DNA of 64,000 nt from the IMG/VR virus record IMGVR_UViG_3300044631_000780, positions 1 to 64,000 of that record, one strand, 5' to 3'. Shown here in pieces: positions 13,195-19,577 of the stretch. Position 1 is the first letter of the stretch. Every line of letters starts with the position of its first letter. The DNA comes from a virus. The position numbers and the translations under genes were made by a program. A model generated the notes under the pieces. The model ran no database searches, was not told where the DNA came from, and saw only the letters and a program-made list of their open reading frames with translations.

Positions 13195-13367
13195 TCGCCC
13201 TCCTCAAAGTCAAAGTATTCGTAGATTGAAGACATTACATGCTCTTCAAGCGATTCAAGGATAGCACCTTCACTCGGGCTATCATTGTGTTTAAAAGCAC
13301 GATGATAACCACGACGCACACCTTCTTCGATTGCCATTTCTAAGATAACACGGGTTTTAGGTTTCAT
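13191..13367 (-). CDS. Conserved small phage protein, 58 aa
   Basis: ATG at 13367, TGA at 13191-13193. MKPKTRVILEMAIEEGVRRG then YHRAFKHNDSPSE and a helical acidic end. A recurrent helical type of phage protein (IEEG...GYHRAFKH); function unknown. ATGA overlaps on both sides. Confidence 0.65.
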   Translation of the reverse strand: MKPKTRVILEMAIEEGVRRGYHRAFKHNDSPSEGAILESLEEHVMSSIYEYFDFEEGE

Positions 13368-13501
13368 TCTTCATCCTCCACAACTGCCCAACGATTTAGT
13401 GCCTCACGGATAGTTTTCCTAACTTCAGGATAAAGATTGTAATACCCTCCAATCTCATCCCAAAGTTCATCAATTTGTTTATCAGTGGGAATGTTAGTCA
13501 C
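13364..13501 (-). CDS. Hypothetical protein, 45 aa, GTG start
   Basis: GTG at 13501 overlaps the TGA of the upstream gene (GTGA), TGA at 13364-13366. Reads MTNIPTDKQIDELWDEIGGY then an amphipathic helix (VRKTIREALNRW). Function unknown. The tight overlap on both sides supports the GTG start. Confidence 0.55.
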   Translation of the reverse strand: MTNIPTDKQIDELWDEIGGYYNLYPEVRKTIREALNRWAVVEDEE

Positions 13502-13674
13502 AAGATTACATCCTTGATTTCAGTGATAACTTCCCAGTGTGCGTCAGCTTTATCACCGAAGCGATTGCTACCAGTGCGAGTGCTGACCCAGAAGAAGTAT
13601 TTGCGGTTTTCGGAAGCAAGAAACAACTCACTGCCAGTATCCTGCTCTACAATACAAACAGGATTATTATCCAT
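13498..13674 (-). CDS. Hypothetical protein, 58 aa
   Basis: ATG 13674 (MDNNPVCIVEQDTGSELFLA) avoids overlap with the upstream gene; a longer form from 13734 is possible. Beta-rich, with YFFWVSTRTGSNRFGDKA in the middle. Function unknown. Confidence 0.55.
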   Translation of the reverse strand: MDNNPVCIVEQDTGSELFLASENRKYFFWVSTRTGSNRFGDKADAHWEVITEIKDVIL

Positions 13675-13678
13675 GGTA

Positions 13679-13954
13679 TTAGCTAGACGGTTCTTCGCCT
13701 TGCTGCTTTTGGGTTTGACTACTACCTTTCGCATTTCTAAGTTCCAGTTTAAGTTTGCGGATACCAGTAATGAAATAAGCGAAGTCTCGTGTTTCAGTCA
13801 CACGAGTTTCTTCACCACACACGCCACATGTACCATTCCAAACAGATGAACAACCTACAGAATACACACCATACTTTTGACCACATTCCATACAGGTTGT
13901 GCCTGCTTGTTCAAGTTTCTTCAGTAGTGCTCGTTTTTCTCGGATAGTAGTCAT
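13679..13954 (-). CDS. Zinc-ribbon protein, 91 aa
   Basis: CMECGQKYG (C21xxC24) and CGVCGEE (about C43xxC46) form a four-Cys zinc ribbon in the N-terminal half, with an intervening VGCSSVWNG; the C-terminus is basic helical and ends in a Gln/Ser-rich tail. Such ribbons bind nucleic acid or protein. It is the first gene downstream of promoter module S, which lies inside the upstream gene. Confidence 0.65.
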   Translation of the reverse strand: MTTIREKRALLKKLEQAGTTCMECGQKYGVYSVGCSSVWNGTCGVCGEETRVTETRDFAYFITGIRKLKLELRNAKGSSQTQKQQGEEPSS

Positions 13955-14105
13955 CGGGGAACTTTTTGTCTATGAGGTAATCATACAGCAACTGGGCGAA
14001 CCCGTAATGGGGTCGTATGCCAGTTTCTAAACTGCCACTCGTTGCCACCATCCACATCATATCGAGGCGTTTATTATCAGGTATCGGTTTCGGGTTCTCC
14101 ATCAT
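13911..14105 (-). CDS. Hypothetical protein, 64 aa
   Basis: Starts MMENPKPIPDNKRLDMMWMV. Helical and Met-rich, ending TSTTEET. The coding sequence carries promoter module S (13980-14037). It overlaps 13679-13954 by 44 bp and 14077-14466 by 29 bp, both unusually long here, so the exact ends deserve care. Confidence 0.5.
   Translation of the reverse strand: MMENPKPIPDNKRLDMMWMVATSGSLETGIRPHYGFAQLLYDYLIDKKFPDDYYPRKTSTTEET
13980..14037 (-). promoter_or_regulatory. Palindrome/-10 promoter module S (intragenic)
   Basis: -10 TATGAT at 13980-13985; 20-mer TGGCAGTTTAGAAACTGGCA at 14018-14037; 32-bp gap. It lies wholly inside 13911-14105 and would start transcription 20-25 bp before the ATG of 13679-13954. 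Confidence 0.6.
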
Positions 14106-14466
14106 GATCTTCTAACTCCAATTCATTTTTTAGATTTTCCATGACTTCATCCATGGAATAAGTTTCTACTTTACCTAGCTCAATGTCCTCACACATCTGC
14201 ATCAGGTATTCAAGAAACTCTTTGGGATACACATCATCCTCGTTGAGTGATGCCCAGAACCATTCAGAACACTCTGCTTCTGGATCTTCTACTGTTCTTG
14301 GCAGAGCATAACTGTCATAGTTGGATGTCATCAAATCAGCCCAGATACGAAATGTCATTCGCATACTCTGCCATCCTGTCATCCAACAGTGTCCAATCCA
14401 ATACTCCCACCAATTCATAGTGGTTTTTTTATTTGCTGTTCCTCTGATTGGTGTGCTGTATGCCAT
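14077..14466 (-). CDS. Hypothetical acidic protein, 129 aa
   Basis: ATG 14466 (MAYSTPIRGTANKKTTMNWW) forms a TAATG overlap with the upstream gene, so I prefer it to 14502. Trp/Met-rich N-terminal part, acidic C-terminal part (NELELEDHDGEPETDT). Function unknown. Confidence 0.6.
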   Translation of the reverse strand: MAYSTPIRGTANKKTTMNWWEYWIGHCWMTGWQSMRMTFRIWADLMTSNYDSYALPRTVEDPEAECSEWFWASLNEDDVYPKEFLEYLMQMCEDIELGKVETYSMDEVMENLKNELELEDHDGEPETDT

Positions 14467-14765
14467 TATCGTGATGTCCCAGGTAGGCTTTCCATCTTCC
14501 ATGTGTAGGTGAGAAAGTCAAGATCAAGTCCAAACTTATACACCCAGAATATAAAACCCACCACACCACTACTACCAAATGTGAGTTGAATGTATGGCCA
14601 ACTGGGATAGTCATTCCAAGAGAATGACCACTGTAGAAGTGATCGCCTCTTGAGAGGTACAGGAAAGTGCTTATTAAAATTCAGCAGTTGGAAGTACCAT
14701 GTACCACCAAAATCTTCTGCGTATGTAAATCTAAACAGGTTTAGTCTTGCGCGTGAATAACTCAT
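14466..14765 (-). CDS. Hypothetical protein, 99 aa
   Basis: Starts MSYSRARLNLFRFTYAEDFG; rich in aromatics and strongly beta-predicted (WSFSWNDYPSWPYIQLTFG), with a hydrophobic stretch (VVGFIFWVYKFGL) that could be a membrane segment. It overlaps the next upstream gene by 35 bp. Function unknown. Confidence 0.6.
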   Translation of the reverse strand: MSYSRARLNLFRFTYAEDFGGTWYFQLLNFNKHFPVPLKRRSLLQWSFSWNDYPSWPYIQLTFGSSGVVGFIFWVYKFGLDLDFLTYTWKMESLPGTSR

Positions 14766-15138
14766 AGTCCATTAACCTACCATATTTGAAATGTATTTTA
14801 GCACGGGGCCAGTCTTCCCACGCGCCACCCCATGTTGATGTGTAGACTTCAACATATTTGGTAATGGGATGTAATCGGATTACACCATGCTTACCGTTTG
14901 GCACCCACTCAAAGTTCAACCATGCTCGCTCTTCATTATACTCTGGATCGCCAGGATTATATATTTTAAGATCCTGAGTGTGGGAATAATCAATTACATA
15001 CAAATAACCAGCAGGATCTAACCAGTATTGGGTCATGGTGCCACCAATACCTTCCTCGATGTCTTTAGTCTGACACTCTACATTTGTGAGTTTTGGTCCT
15101 AGATCAAATGATGATCTGAAGTAATCGAACATGCCCAT
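14731..15138 (-). CDS. Conserved phage protein, MGMFDY family, 135 aa
   Basis: The N-terminus MGMFDYFRSSFDLGPKLTNV then ECQTKD is characteristic of a widespread phage protein family (MGMFDxxxC...FQTKDL) of unknown function, predicted all-beta. Length is normal for the family. It may be a small structural or regulatory beta-sandwich. Confidence 0.75.
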   Translation of the reverse strand: MGMFDYFRSSFDLGPKLTNVECQTKDIEEGIGGTMTQYWLDPAGYLYVIDYSHTQDLKIYNPGDPEYNEERAWLNFEWVPNGKHGVIRLHPITKYVEVYTSTWGGAWEDWPRAKIHFKYGRLMDYELFTRKTKPV

Positions 15139-15147
15139 GATAGTTAC

Positions 15148-15369
15148 TCAGCGTGATGTGACACAAGTTACACTAATGGCAGTATCTTTGGTTGCTTCTG
15201 CCATCTCACGATATCCAAGTCCAACATACAATTGTCCAGCACATACAGCTGCTGCCATGATGCCCCAGAACACATAGTACCATCTGGACTTTACTTGCTG
15301 AATTGTTTGACGAAAGGGGCGCTCGTGGATGGTCTGCCCCTTGTCGGGGCTCTCAAACACAGTTTTCAT
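15148..15369 (-). CDS. Single-pass membrane protein, 73 aa
   Basis: Basic N-terminal half (RPFRQTIQQVKSRW), one hydrophobic helix (YVFWGIMAAAVCAGQLYVGL), then a short polar tail. Likely type I/II membrane protein with the N-terminus in the cytoplasm. Function unknown. Confidence 0.6.
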   Translation of the reverse strand: MKTVFESPDKGQTIHERPFRQTIQQVKSRWYYVFWGIMAAAVCAGQLYVGLGYREMAEATKDTAISVTCVTSR

Positions 15370-15559
15370 CGTCTTCTACCTTACGGAGTACAATATGGTC
15401 ATCTTCAATAATCCATTCAAGCAAATCATCTTCTTCCCATCCAAGTTCATCGAAGAAATCCTCGGGAATGGGCATCAGCAGATCACCATTCTCGTCTTCA
15501 TCGAGAGTAACAGTATAGTCGGTAGTCTGGTTTGTATCGTTCGATGTATTTTTTAGCAT
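15353..15559 (-). CDS. AbrB/SpoVT-like swapped-hairpin protein, 68 aa
   Basis: The segment DENGDLLMPIPEDFFDELGW then EEDDLLEW and a final strand (DHIVLRKVEDD) matches the AbrB/MazE swapped-hairpin fold: a polar strand, the (I/L)P(I/V)P turn, the helix, then G-W-x-x-x-D. Such proteins bind DNA as antitoxins or transition regulators. It is very acidic, unusual for a DNA binder. Start uncertain: ATG 15559 or GTG 15568. Confidence 0.6.
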   Translation of the reverse strand: MLKNTSNDTNQTTDYTVTLDEDENGDLLMPIPEDFFDELGWEEDDLLEWIIEDDHIVLRKVEDDENCV

Positions 15560-15908
15560 GGTTTTCACATTGGAAATAACAGGTTTTCTTTTCGCTTTGG
15601 TCTTCTAACCGATATGGGAATGTATCCACATATGGGAACAATGAAAGATCAGAAGAATAAACGAGGGAGGCGGGGGTCTTCTTCGTCTTTGCGGACGAAA
15701 CCTTGGGTGCGGTTGATTTCTTGCTCTTTTTCGACTGCGGACTTGATGGCGTCTTCGATTTTGACTTGCTCGTTGTCAGGGTCGTCAGATTGTCTGAGAG
15801 CTTCTTCGCAGTGCGAGCGGAGACACTCGATGAAGTCTTCTTCTGTCCAGTCGTTGAGGACTTTTTCTTGGGGGTCGTTTTGGTCCCAGTCAATTGTGAA
15901 CGTGCCAT
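15498..15908 (-). CDS. K/S/T-rich tail protein with conserved C-terminal domain, 136 aa
   Basis: The last ~50 residues (LFPYVDTFPYRLEDQSEKKT then CYFQCENHAKKYIERYK) look like a genuine small domain, with C/H residues and a KYIERY helix familiar from cyanophage hypothetical proteins. The first ~85 residues are a Lys/Ser/Thr-rich low-complexity stretch. That part is read from the same DNA as 15649-15936 in another frame, and the end overlaps the AbrB-like gene. If the low-complexity part is spurious, the real protein starts later. Confidence 0.45.
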   Translation of the reverse strand: MARSQLTGTKTTPKKKSSTTGQKKTSSSVSARTAKKLSDNLTTLTTSKSKSKTPSSPQSKKSKKSTAPKVSSAKTKKTPASLVYSSDLSLFPYVDTFPYRLEDQSEKKTCYFQCENHAKKYIERYKPDYRLYCYSR

Positions 15909-15936
15909 CAGAGTTTTCAGTTACTGAGATTGTCAT
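15649..15936 (-). CDS. Conserved acidic protein, 95 aa
   Basis: Starts MTISVTENSDGTFTIDWDQN then DPQEKVLNDWTEEDFIECLR. A short beta-hairpin followed by acidic helices, a pattern I recognise from T4-like cyanophages (function unknown). It overlaps 15498-15908 in a different frame over 260 bp; this frame is the more protein-like of the two in that stretch. Confidence 0.65.
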   Translation of the reverse strand: MTISVTENSDGTFTIDWDQNDPQEKVLNDWTEEDFIECLRSHCEEALRQSDDPDNEQVKIEDAIKSAVEKEQEINRTQGFVRKDEEDPRLPRLFF

Positions 15937-16252
15937 TTGCTTCTTCCAATGCTTCTTTAATTGCTGCCTTTAGATCACGATGGGGAATGAATACTTCATC
16001 AATCTCATCTTTGTATTCTGGTTTTTCATGCTTGAACATGGTGGATGTTTGAAAAACAAGAGAGCGTGTGATGTCATTCATGACTTCAAAACATGACCCA
16101 GGCAAATTAGAATAGTTGCCATTACCTTTACCATACAGCTCCTCTCTCACTTTGTCAAGCATATATTTGTATGTGGAGAGATTATCATCAAAGATGCTGT
16201 AATACAGAGTTTCATCTTCAGATGATTTAAATTTAGGAAAGTCCATTATCAT
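15917..16252 (-). CDS. Hypothetical protein, 111 aa
   Basis: ATG 16252 (MIMDFPKFKSSEDETLYYSI) or 16246; the longer open frame is a read-through of the upstream gene. Helical, with FQTSTMFKHEKPEYKDEIDE. Overlaps 16233-16403 by 20 bp and 15649-15936 by 20 bp. Function unknown. Confidence 0.6.
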   Translation of the reverse strand: MIMDFPKFKSSEDETLYYSIFDDNLSTYKYMLDKVREELYGKGNGNYSNLPGSCFEVMNDITRSLVFQTSTMFKHEKPEYKDEIDEVFIPHRDLKAAIKEALEEANDNLSN

Positions 16253-16403
16253 CAGGGTTTTTGGGGTTTTTAAATGTGCCGTAGTTGTATGTGTAATACA
16301 GGAAGTTGTTGATACTACGGTCAATACCTAAGCTTTCTTTGACTGCCAACCAACTCTCATACTCTAGTTGAAGATCTGGTCCCAACTCAATCGTTACTTC
16401 CAT
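16233..16403 (-). CDS. Hypothetical protein, 56 aa
   Basis: ATG at 16403, TAA at 16233-16235. MEVTIELGPDLQLEYESWLA, then VKESLGIDRSINNFLYYTYN: a strand and helices resembling the C-terminal half of a ribbon-helix-helix protein. No firm family. Confidence 0.55.
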   Translation of the reverse strand: MEVTIELGPDLQLEYESWLAVKESLGIDRSINNFLYYTYNYGTFKNPKNPDDNGLS

Positions 16404-16542
16404 TTTCCTCTCGTTTCTTTTTGATTTGAAAGAGCAGATCTTCTGCTAGGGCATGATTGTCAGTATTATATGCCATAATATAATCTAGAATTAGAGACCT
16501 GAGTTCAGGATCTAATGGATTGGTAGAGTTCTCCAAGTTCAT
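16387..16542 (-). CDS. Hypothetical helical protein, 51 aa
   Basis: ATG 16542 (MNLENSTNPLDPELRSLILD) limits the overlap with 16505-16729; ATG 16569 would be the longer choice. Helical, basic end (KKKREENGSND). Function unknown. Confidence 0.5.
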   Translation of the reverse strand: MNLENSTNPLDPELRSLILDYIMAYNTDNHALAEDLLFQIKKKREENGSND

Positions 16543-16729
16543 CTGCGTCAAAGAATAATGTAACTTCATTATCTAGTTGCTCAGGATCCAACCACTCAAA
16601 GAACTCGTCAGCAAATGCCAACGCATTCTCCACTTGTTCTTCAGCAATCAGTTGTTTGAAACGGTCACATGCCCAATCGTAAATGTCATCACGATACTGG
16701 GAGATCCGCAGGCAATCTTCGTTGTTCAT
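16505..16729 (-). CDS. Hypothetical acidic protein, 74 aa
   Basis: Starts MNNEDCLRISQYRDDIYDWA; helical, ending LFFDADELGELYQSIRS. ATGA overlap with 16726-16980. Function unknown. Confidence 0.6.
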   Translation of the reverse strand: MNNEDCLRISQYRDDIYDWACDRFKQLIAEEQVENALAFADEFFEWLDPEQLDNEVTLFFDADELGELYQSIRS

Positions 16730-16980
16730 TTCTTGAAAAGAGTAAGTTTGTTCTGGAGGTGGTCGTAAGATCTGAATTCTACATCATGTGGTAGCGATCT
16801 GGCAAGGGCAGCAGCGAACTCATTAGGAAATCTACTGAATACACGCCAGTATTTGGCATTCTCCTCATATGTCAGATCTTGACGAGGAGAGACGCTGATA
16901 CTATACTCACCCATCGTATAACGATTGGGGAATGGTTCTACAAGCGTCTGGATGTATTCAACCAGCGGATTGTATTTCAT
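16726..16980 (-). CDS. Hypothetical protein, 84 aa
   Basis: Starts MKYNPLVEYIQTLVEPFPNR; mixed alpha/beta with EENAKYWRVFSRFPNEFAAA in the middle. ATGA overlaps at both ends. Function unknown. Confidence 0.6.
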   Translation of the reverse strand: MKYNPLVEYIQTLVEPFPNRYTMGEYSISVSPRQDLTYEENAKYWRVFSRFPNEFAAALARSLPHDVEFRSYDHLQNKLTLFKK

Positions 16981-17255
16981 TTGATAAAGACCTCCAAGTG
17001 TTCTTCTGACAGTTTAGCAATCTCTTGAAGATGATAAGCTACGTGAGCAATATACTCACGCTCTTCGTCATCTAGATGATCCCACGCAATATCGTATGAT
17101 CCATCCCAATCAACGTTGCCATCTTCAAGCACAGGAGCACCGTAAATGGCATCTTGGGGATGATCAATAGCGTAGGCGTTGCCGTTAGTAACGATGTAAT
17201 GCATGGTAAAGACGAACTCTGTAAGTAATTTAGCAGGGCGAACGCGGAATGTCAA
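16977..17255 (-). CDS. Hypothetical protein, 92 aa
   Basis: Starts MTFRVRPAKLLTEFVFTMHY. The part GNAYAIDHPQDAIYGAPVLE and WDGSYDIAWDHLDDEEREYI is acidic with strand-helix alternation. It lies 3 bp downstream of 17259-17612. A start at the internal Met (MHYIVTNG) is possible. Function unknown. Confidence 0.6.
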   Translation of the reverse strand: MTFRVRPAKLLTEFVFTMHYIVTNGNAYAIDHPQDAIYGAPVLEDGNVDWDGSYDIAWDHLDDEEREYIAHVAYHLQEIAKLSEEHLEVFIK

Positions 17256-17258
17256 GCA

Positions 17259-17612
17259 TCACCGCATGTACAGGTAACCGCCTGCCCAATCACACTTCTC
17301 AAGCATCTCTTCACGCTCGTTGATCACAAGCAGATTGTAGCGCACACCTTTAGCAGGAGCTTTCAGACTGGCAGGTTTGTACACATAACCGTTGGTCTTG
17401 TCAATGAAAGCATGGATGCTATCACGACGACCGTTGATGGTCATGAAGATTTTGTGATACTTACGACCAGAACTATCCAGTTCATAACCGTAACCATCGG
17501 GAGCAACTTGCTGGAGAGCATCACACAGCATCAAGCAATACTTGACGATGTTAAGTTGAATAGTGTTACGAGCGGTTTGCTCGGAAGCGAACTGGGCGAA
17601 GGTGGTGGTCAT
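17259..17612 (-). CDS. Conserved cyanophage/phage protein, 117 aa
   Basis: N-terminal helices (FASEQTARNTIQLNIVKYCL), then a domain with KYHKIFMTINGRRDSIHAFI, TNGYVYKPASLKAPAKGVRY and NLLV. The S-x-H-A-F-(I/V)-D-K...G-x-V-Y-K-P-A-S...P-A-K-G-V-R-Y-N-L pattern is highly recognisable in phage proteins of unknown function. First gene of unit N (down to 14077 or beyond). Confidence 0.75.
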   Translation of the reverse strand: MTTTFAQFASEQTARNTIQLNIVKYCLMLCDALQQVAPDGYGYELDSSGRKYHKIFMTINGRRDSIHAFIDKTNGYVYKPASLKAPAKGVRYNLLVINEREEMLEKCDWAGGYLYMR

Positions 17613-17638
17613 GGGTGGTGTCCTTTGCTGATGTAATC

Positions 17639-17695
17639 AGTATAGGGTGGATCAGAGCAGTTCCAGGGCTTCGGGTGACAGTTCTTCAACTGGCA
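17639..17695 (-). promoter_or_regulatory. Palindrome/-10 promoter module N
   Basis: -10 TATACT at 17639-17644; 20-mer TGCCAGTTGAAGAACTGTCA at 17676-17695, one of the best palindromes; 31-bp gap. It lies in the coding end of 17652-17783. Confidence 0.75.
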
Positions 17696-17783
17696 CATCG
17701 CTGTCCCAGTCATGCTCAGAAAGGTCTAGATCATAACTATCCAGTTGATCCAGAATGTAACGGTCAAGCAAAACTTCTTCCAT
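17652..17783 (-). CDS. Acidic small protein, 43 aa
   Basis: ATG at 17783, TGA at 17652-17654. MEEVLLDRYILDQLDSYDLD then an acidic, Leu-rich tail; DVPVEELS is encoded by palindrome N. It follows RlpA-like 17786-18091 with a 2-bp gap. Function unknown. Confidence 0.55.
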   Translation of the reverse strand: MEEVLLDRYILDQLDSYDLDLSEHDWDSDVPVEELSPEALELL

Positions 17784-17785
17784 AA

Positions 17786-18091
17786 TTAACCAATAATACG
17801 ATAACAAACAGTAGCGTTACCCTTGCGGGTGGATTGAATGTGCGCGAACGCAGCGTATGATAAATCTAGGTCGGCATGAGAGTAAGGTCCACGGTCATTA
17901 ACACGAACAATAACCTGCTTGCCGTTGTCTTGATTAGTTACCCTAATTTTGCTGCCCATAGGCAAATGAGGATGAGCTGCAGTCCAACGATAAGCATCAA
18001 ACCGTTCTCCATTAGCGGTTTTTTGTCCATGGAAACCATCGCCAACACCGTAATATGTAGCGATGCCACACATCAAAGCGGCAATAATCAT
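17786..18091 (-). CDS. RlpA-like double-psi beta-barrel protein, 101 aa
   Basis: A short hydrophobic N-terminus (MIIAALMCGIA) then the RlpA core: ATYYG (11-15), TANGERF (25-31), TAAHPHLPMGSKIRV (37-51) and VRVNDRGPY (62-70), with the conserved Asp in NDRGP and the DLDLS segment after it. RlpA-type DPBB proteins bind and, in some species, cleave denuded peptidoglycan glycan strands. In a phage this suggests wall modification during infection or lysis. Length is that of an isolated DPBB domain (no SPOR domain). Part of unit O with small membrane protein genes. Confidence 0.85.
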   Translation of the reverse strand: MIIAALMCGIATYYGVGDGFHGQKTANGERFDAYRWTAAHPHLPMGSKIRVTNQDNGKQVIVRVNDRGPYSHADLDLSYAAFAHIQSTRKGNATVCYRIIG

Positions 18092-18243
18092 TTTTTCTTA
18101 GCGTAGATACAGTCAGGATGCCCGACAGGCATAGTAGCACACGCTCTATCGTATGCTTCAAACATCTTCTGATCTCGTTTGATCAGCATACCATTCCACA
18201 TCAGAATGGCAATAACAAGAAAGAACCAGTGATAAGTTTTCAT
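18088..18243 (-). CDS. Membrane-anchored small protein, 51 aa
   Basis: ATG at 18243, TGA at 18088-18090. MKTYHWFFLVIAILMWNGML is a signal anchor, followed by a short outer part with two Cys (ACATM, PDCIY) likely forming a disulphide. ATGA-coupled to the RlpA-like gene, so it may act with it in the envelope. Confidence 0.6.
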   Translation of the reverse strand: MKTYHWFFLVIAILMWNGMLIKRDQKMFEAYDRACATMPVGHPDCIYAKKK

Positions 18244-18443
18244 TTGATGTTACCTTCAGCAATCTGGTTGACAACGTTGCGAGCAGATTTCATGAATTGA
18301 AACGGAGTGTAGAGACCCATATCAACATAATCAAGAACATCAGAACCGTTGTAGGTGTTGACGATCAACAGACAAGCATCGTACAAAGCAGCAAGATGTT
18401 CTTCCTTGGAGTTAAATTGGAGAGCGTTGTAGGAAGGAAGCAT
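18240..18443 (-). CDS. Hypothetical helical protein, 67 aa
   Basis: Starts MLPSYNALQFNSKEEHLAAL; helical. First gene of unit O, which continues with the membrane peptide, the RlpA-like protein and 17652-17783. Function unknown. Confidence 0.6.
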   Translation of the reverse strand: MLPSYNALQFNSKEEHLAALYDACLLIVNTYNGSDVLDYVDMGLYTPFQFMKSARNVVNQIAEGNIK

Positions 18444-18465
18444 TGGTTTGATTGATTACTTTGTA

Positions 18466-18522
18466 AGTATAGGGTCAATCCAGCTCGGACAGGGCACTCT
18501 GTAGACAGTTCCACAACTGGCA
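18466..18522 (-). promoter_or_regulatory. Palindrome/-10 promoter module O
   Basis: -10 TATACT at 18466-18471; 20-mer TGCCAGTTGTGGAACTGTCT at 18503-18522; 31-bp gap. The palindrome lies in the coding sequence of 18475-18669. Confidence 0.75.
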
Positions 18523-18669
18523 CTGTACAGCGATGTCATCCACGCCATGGTGCTTTGCTGTGCTGCGAGCATCACGGGCATCGTGACCCCACATCAGGTC
18601 AATCAGAAACTTGATCTGCTGGGTGTCTAGGGTCACGTTGGTGACCACAGAGGGGCAAGGATAGGTCAT
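18475..18669 (-). CDS. Hypothetical protein, 64 aa
   Basis: Starts MTYPCPSVVTNVTLDTQQIK; ends in an acidic SALSELD. The phrase LDTQQIKFLIDLMW and DARSTAKHHGVDD suggests helices. It directly follows the methyltransferase gene (5 bp). Function unknown. Confidence 0.55.
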   Translation of the reverse strand: MTYPCPSVVTNVTLDTQQIKFLIDLMWGHDARDARSTAKHHGVDDIAVQCQLWNCLQSALSELD

Positions 18670-18674
18670 AGGGG

Positions 18675-19577
18675 TTAGAGGGGGGTTACAGGCGCTCCTA
18701 GAGGGATCTCAGAGCATTCGGATGCTACTCGGTCATGAGCGATTTGGCAATAGTGCTGGTCAAGGTCAACACCAACGAACTGGCGCCCCAGGCGCACAGC
18801 AGCAACACCAGTGCTGCCAGAACCACAGAACGGGTCAAGCACCGTGGAATTGACAGGAGAATAGATCTTGATAAGATATTCCATCAAACTCAGTGGTTTG
18901 ACTGTAGGATGGTCGTTGCCTTCACCTTTCTCTTTGCGTGTGGCACGAGGAGCATAGAAATACTTTTGGTGCTCTGGTTCTACCTCACCAATGATATTAG
19001 ATGGATAACGACCAGCTGGATTAGCATCTACTGTACCACACTCAGCACCAGAACCTTTGGTGTTACCATCACGACCAAATGTACGGCGACTGGCACCACC
19101 TTTTACCCAACCAGTGGGAGGTTTCTTATCCCATGGCACACGGGTATTCTCAACATCAATGAGACCACATCCCCACTGCTCAAAGTTATCTTTGAGAGTG
19201 CCAGAATAAGGTTTCTGTGCTACAACGATCGGTTCATGTGCTGGTTTCAACCGATTATGCTTGGGCATCTTCGTGGTAGTCATCCACATAATCTGATCTT
19301 TGATTGTAAAACCAGCATCTTCAACATTACATGCCAGACGGTGATACAATTCAGGTGAACAGAAAGCTAGGCAAAAAGCACCAGGACGAAGTGTACGAAA
19401 CACCTCTTGCCAAATGTCTACACTGGGCACAGAATGATCCCAGTGATCCATACCCATGCCATAGGGAGGATCAGTGATACATGAGTGAAATGAATTCTCA
19501 TCATAGGTAGAGAGAATTTCCTGGCAATTACCAGTCAAAATTGAGAACTCGTTGTTCACAGTAGGCACGTTGTTCAT
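18675..19577 (-). CDS. Beta-class DNA methyltransferase (adenine-N6 or cytosine-N4), 300 aa
   Basis: Catalytic motif DPPY at residues 36-39, then the target-recognition middle, and near the C-terminus the AdoMet-binding motif DPFCGSGSTG followed by VGVDLD. Motif IV before motif I is the beta-class order of DNA N6-adenine/N4-cytosine methyltransferases. HPTVKP before motif I is typical of this class. I chose ATG 19577; an upstream extension would only read the nuclease gene in another frame. It overlaps the PD-(D/E)XK gene by 50 bp, the arrangement expected for a modification gene with its restriction partner. It could alternatively protect phage DNA against host restriction. Part of unit P. 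Confidence 0.9.
   Translation of the reverse strand: MNNVPTVNNEFSILTGNCQEILSTYDENSFHSCITDPPYGMGMDHWDHSVPSVDIWQEVFRTLRPGAFCLAFCSPELYHRLACNVEDAGFTIKDQIMWMTTTKMPKHNRLKPAHEPIVVAQKPYSGTLKDNFEQWGCGLIDVENTRVPWDKKPPTGWVKGGASRRTFGRDGNTKGSGAECGTVDANPAGRYPSNIIGEVEPEHQKYFYAPRATRKEKGEGNDHPTVKPLSLMEYLIKIYSPVNSTVLDPFCGSGSTGVAAVRLGRQFVGVDLDQHYCQIAHDRVASECSEIPLGAPVTPL

Noticed and set aside
18735-19358. Plus-strand ORF of 207 codons antisense to the methyltransferase
   Set aside because: Shadow of the methyltransferase; no motif and no start signal.
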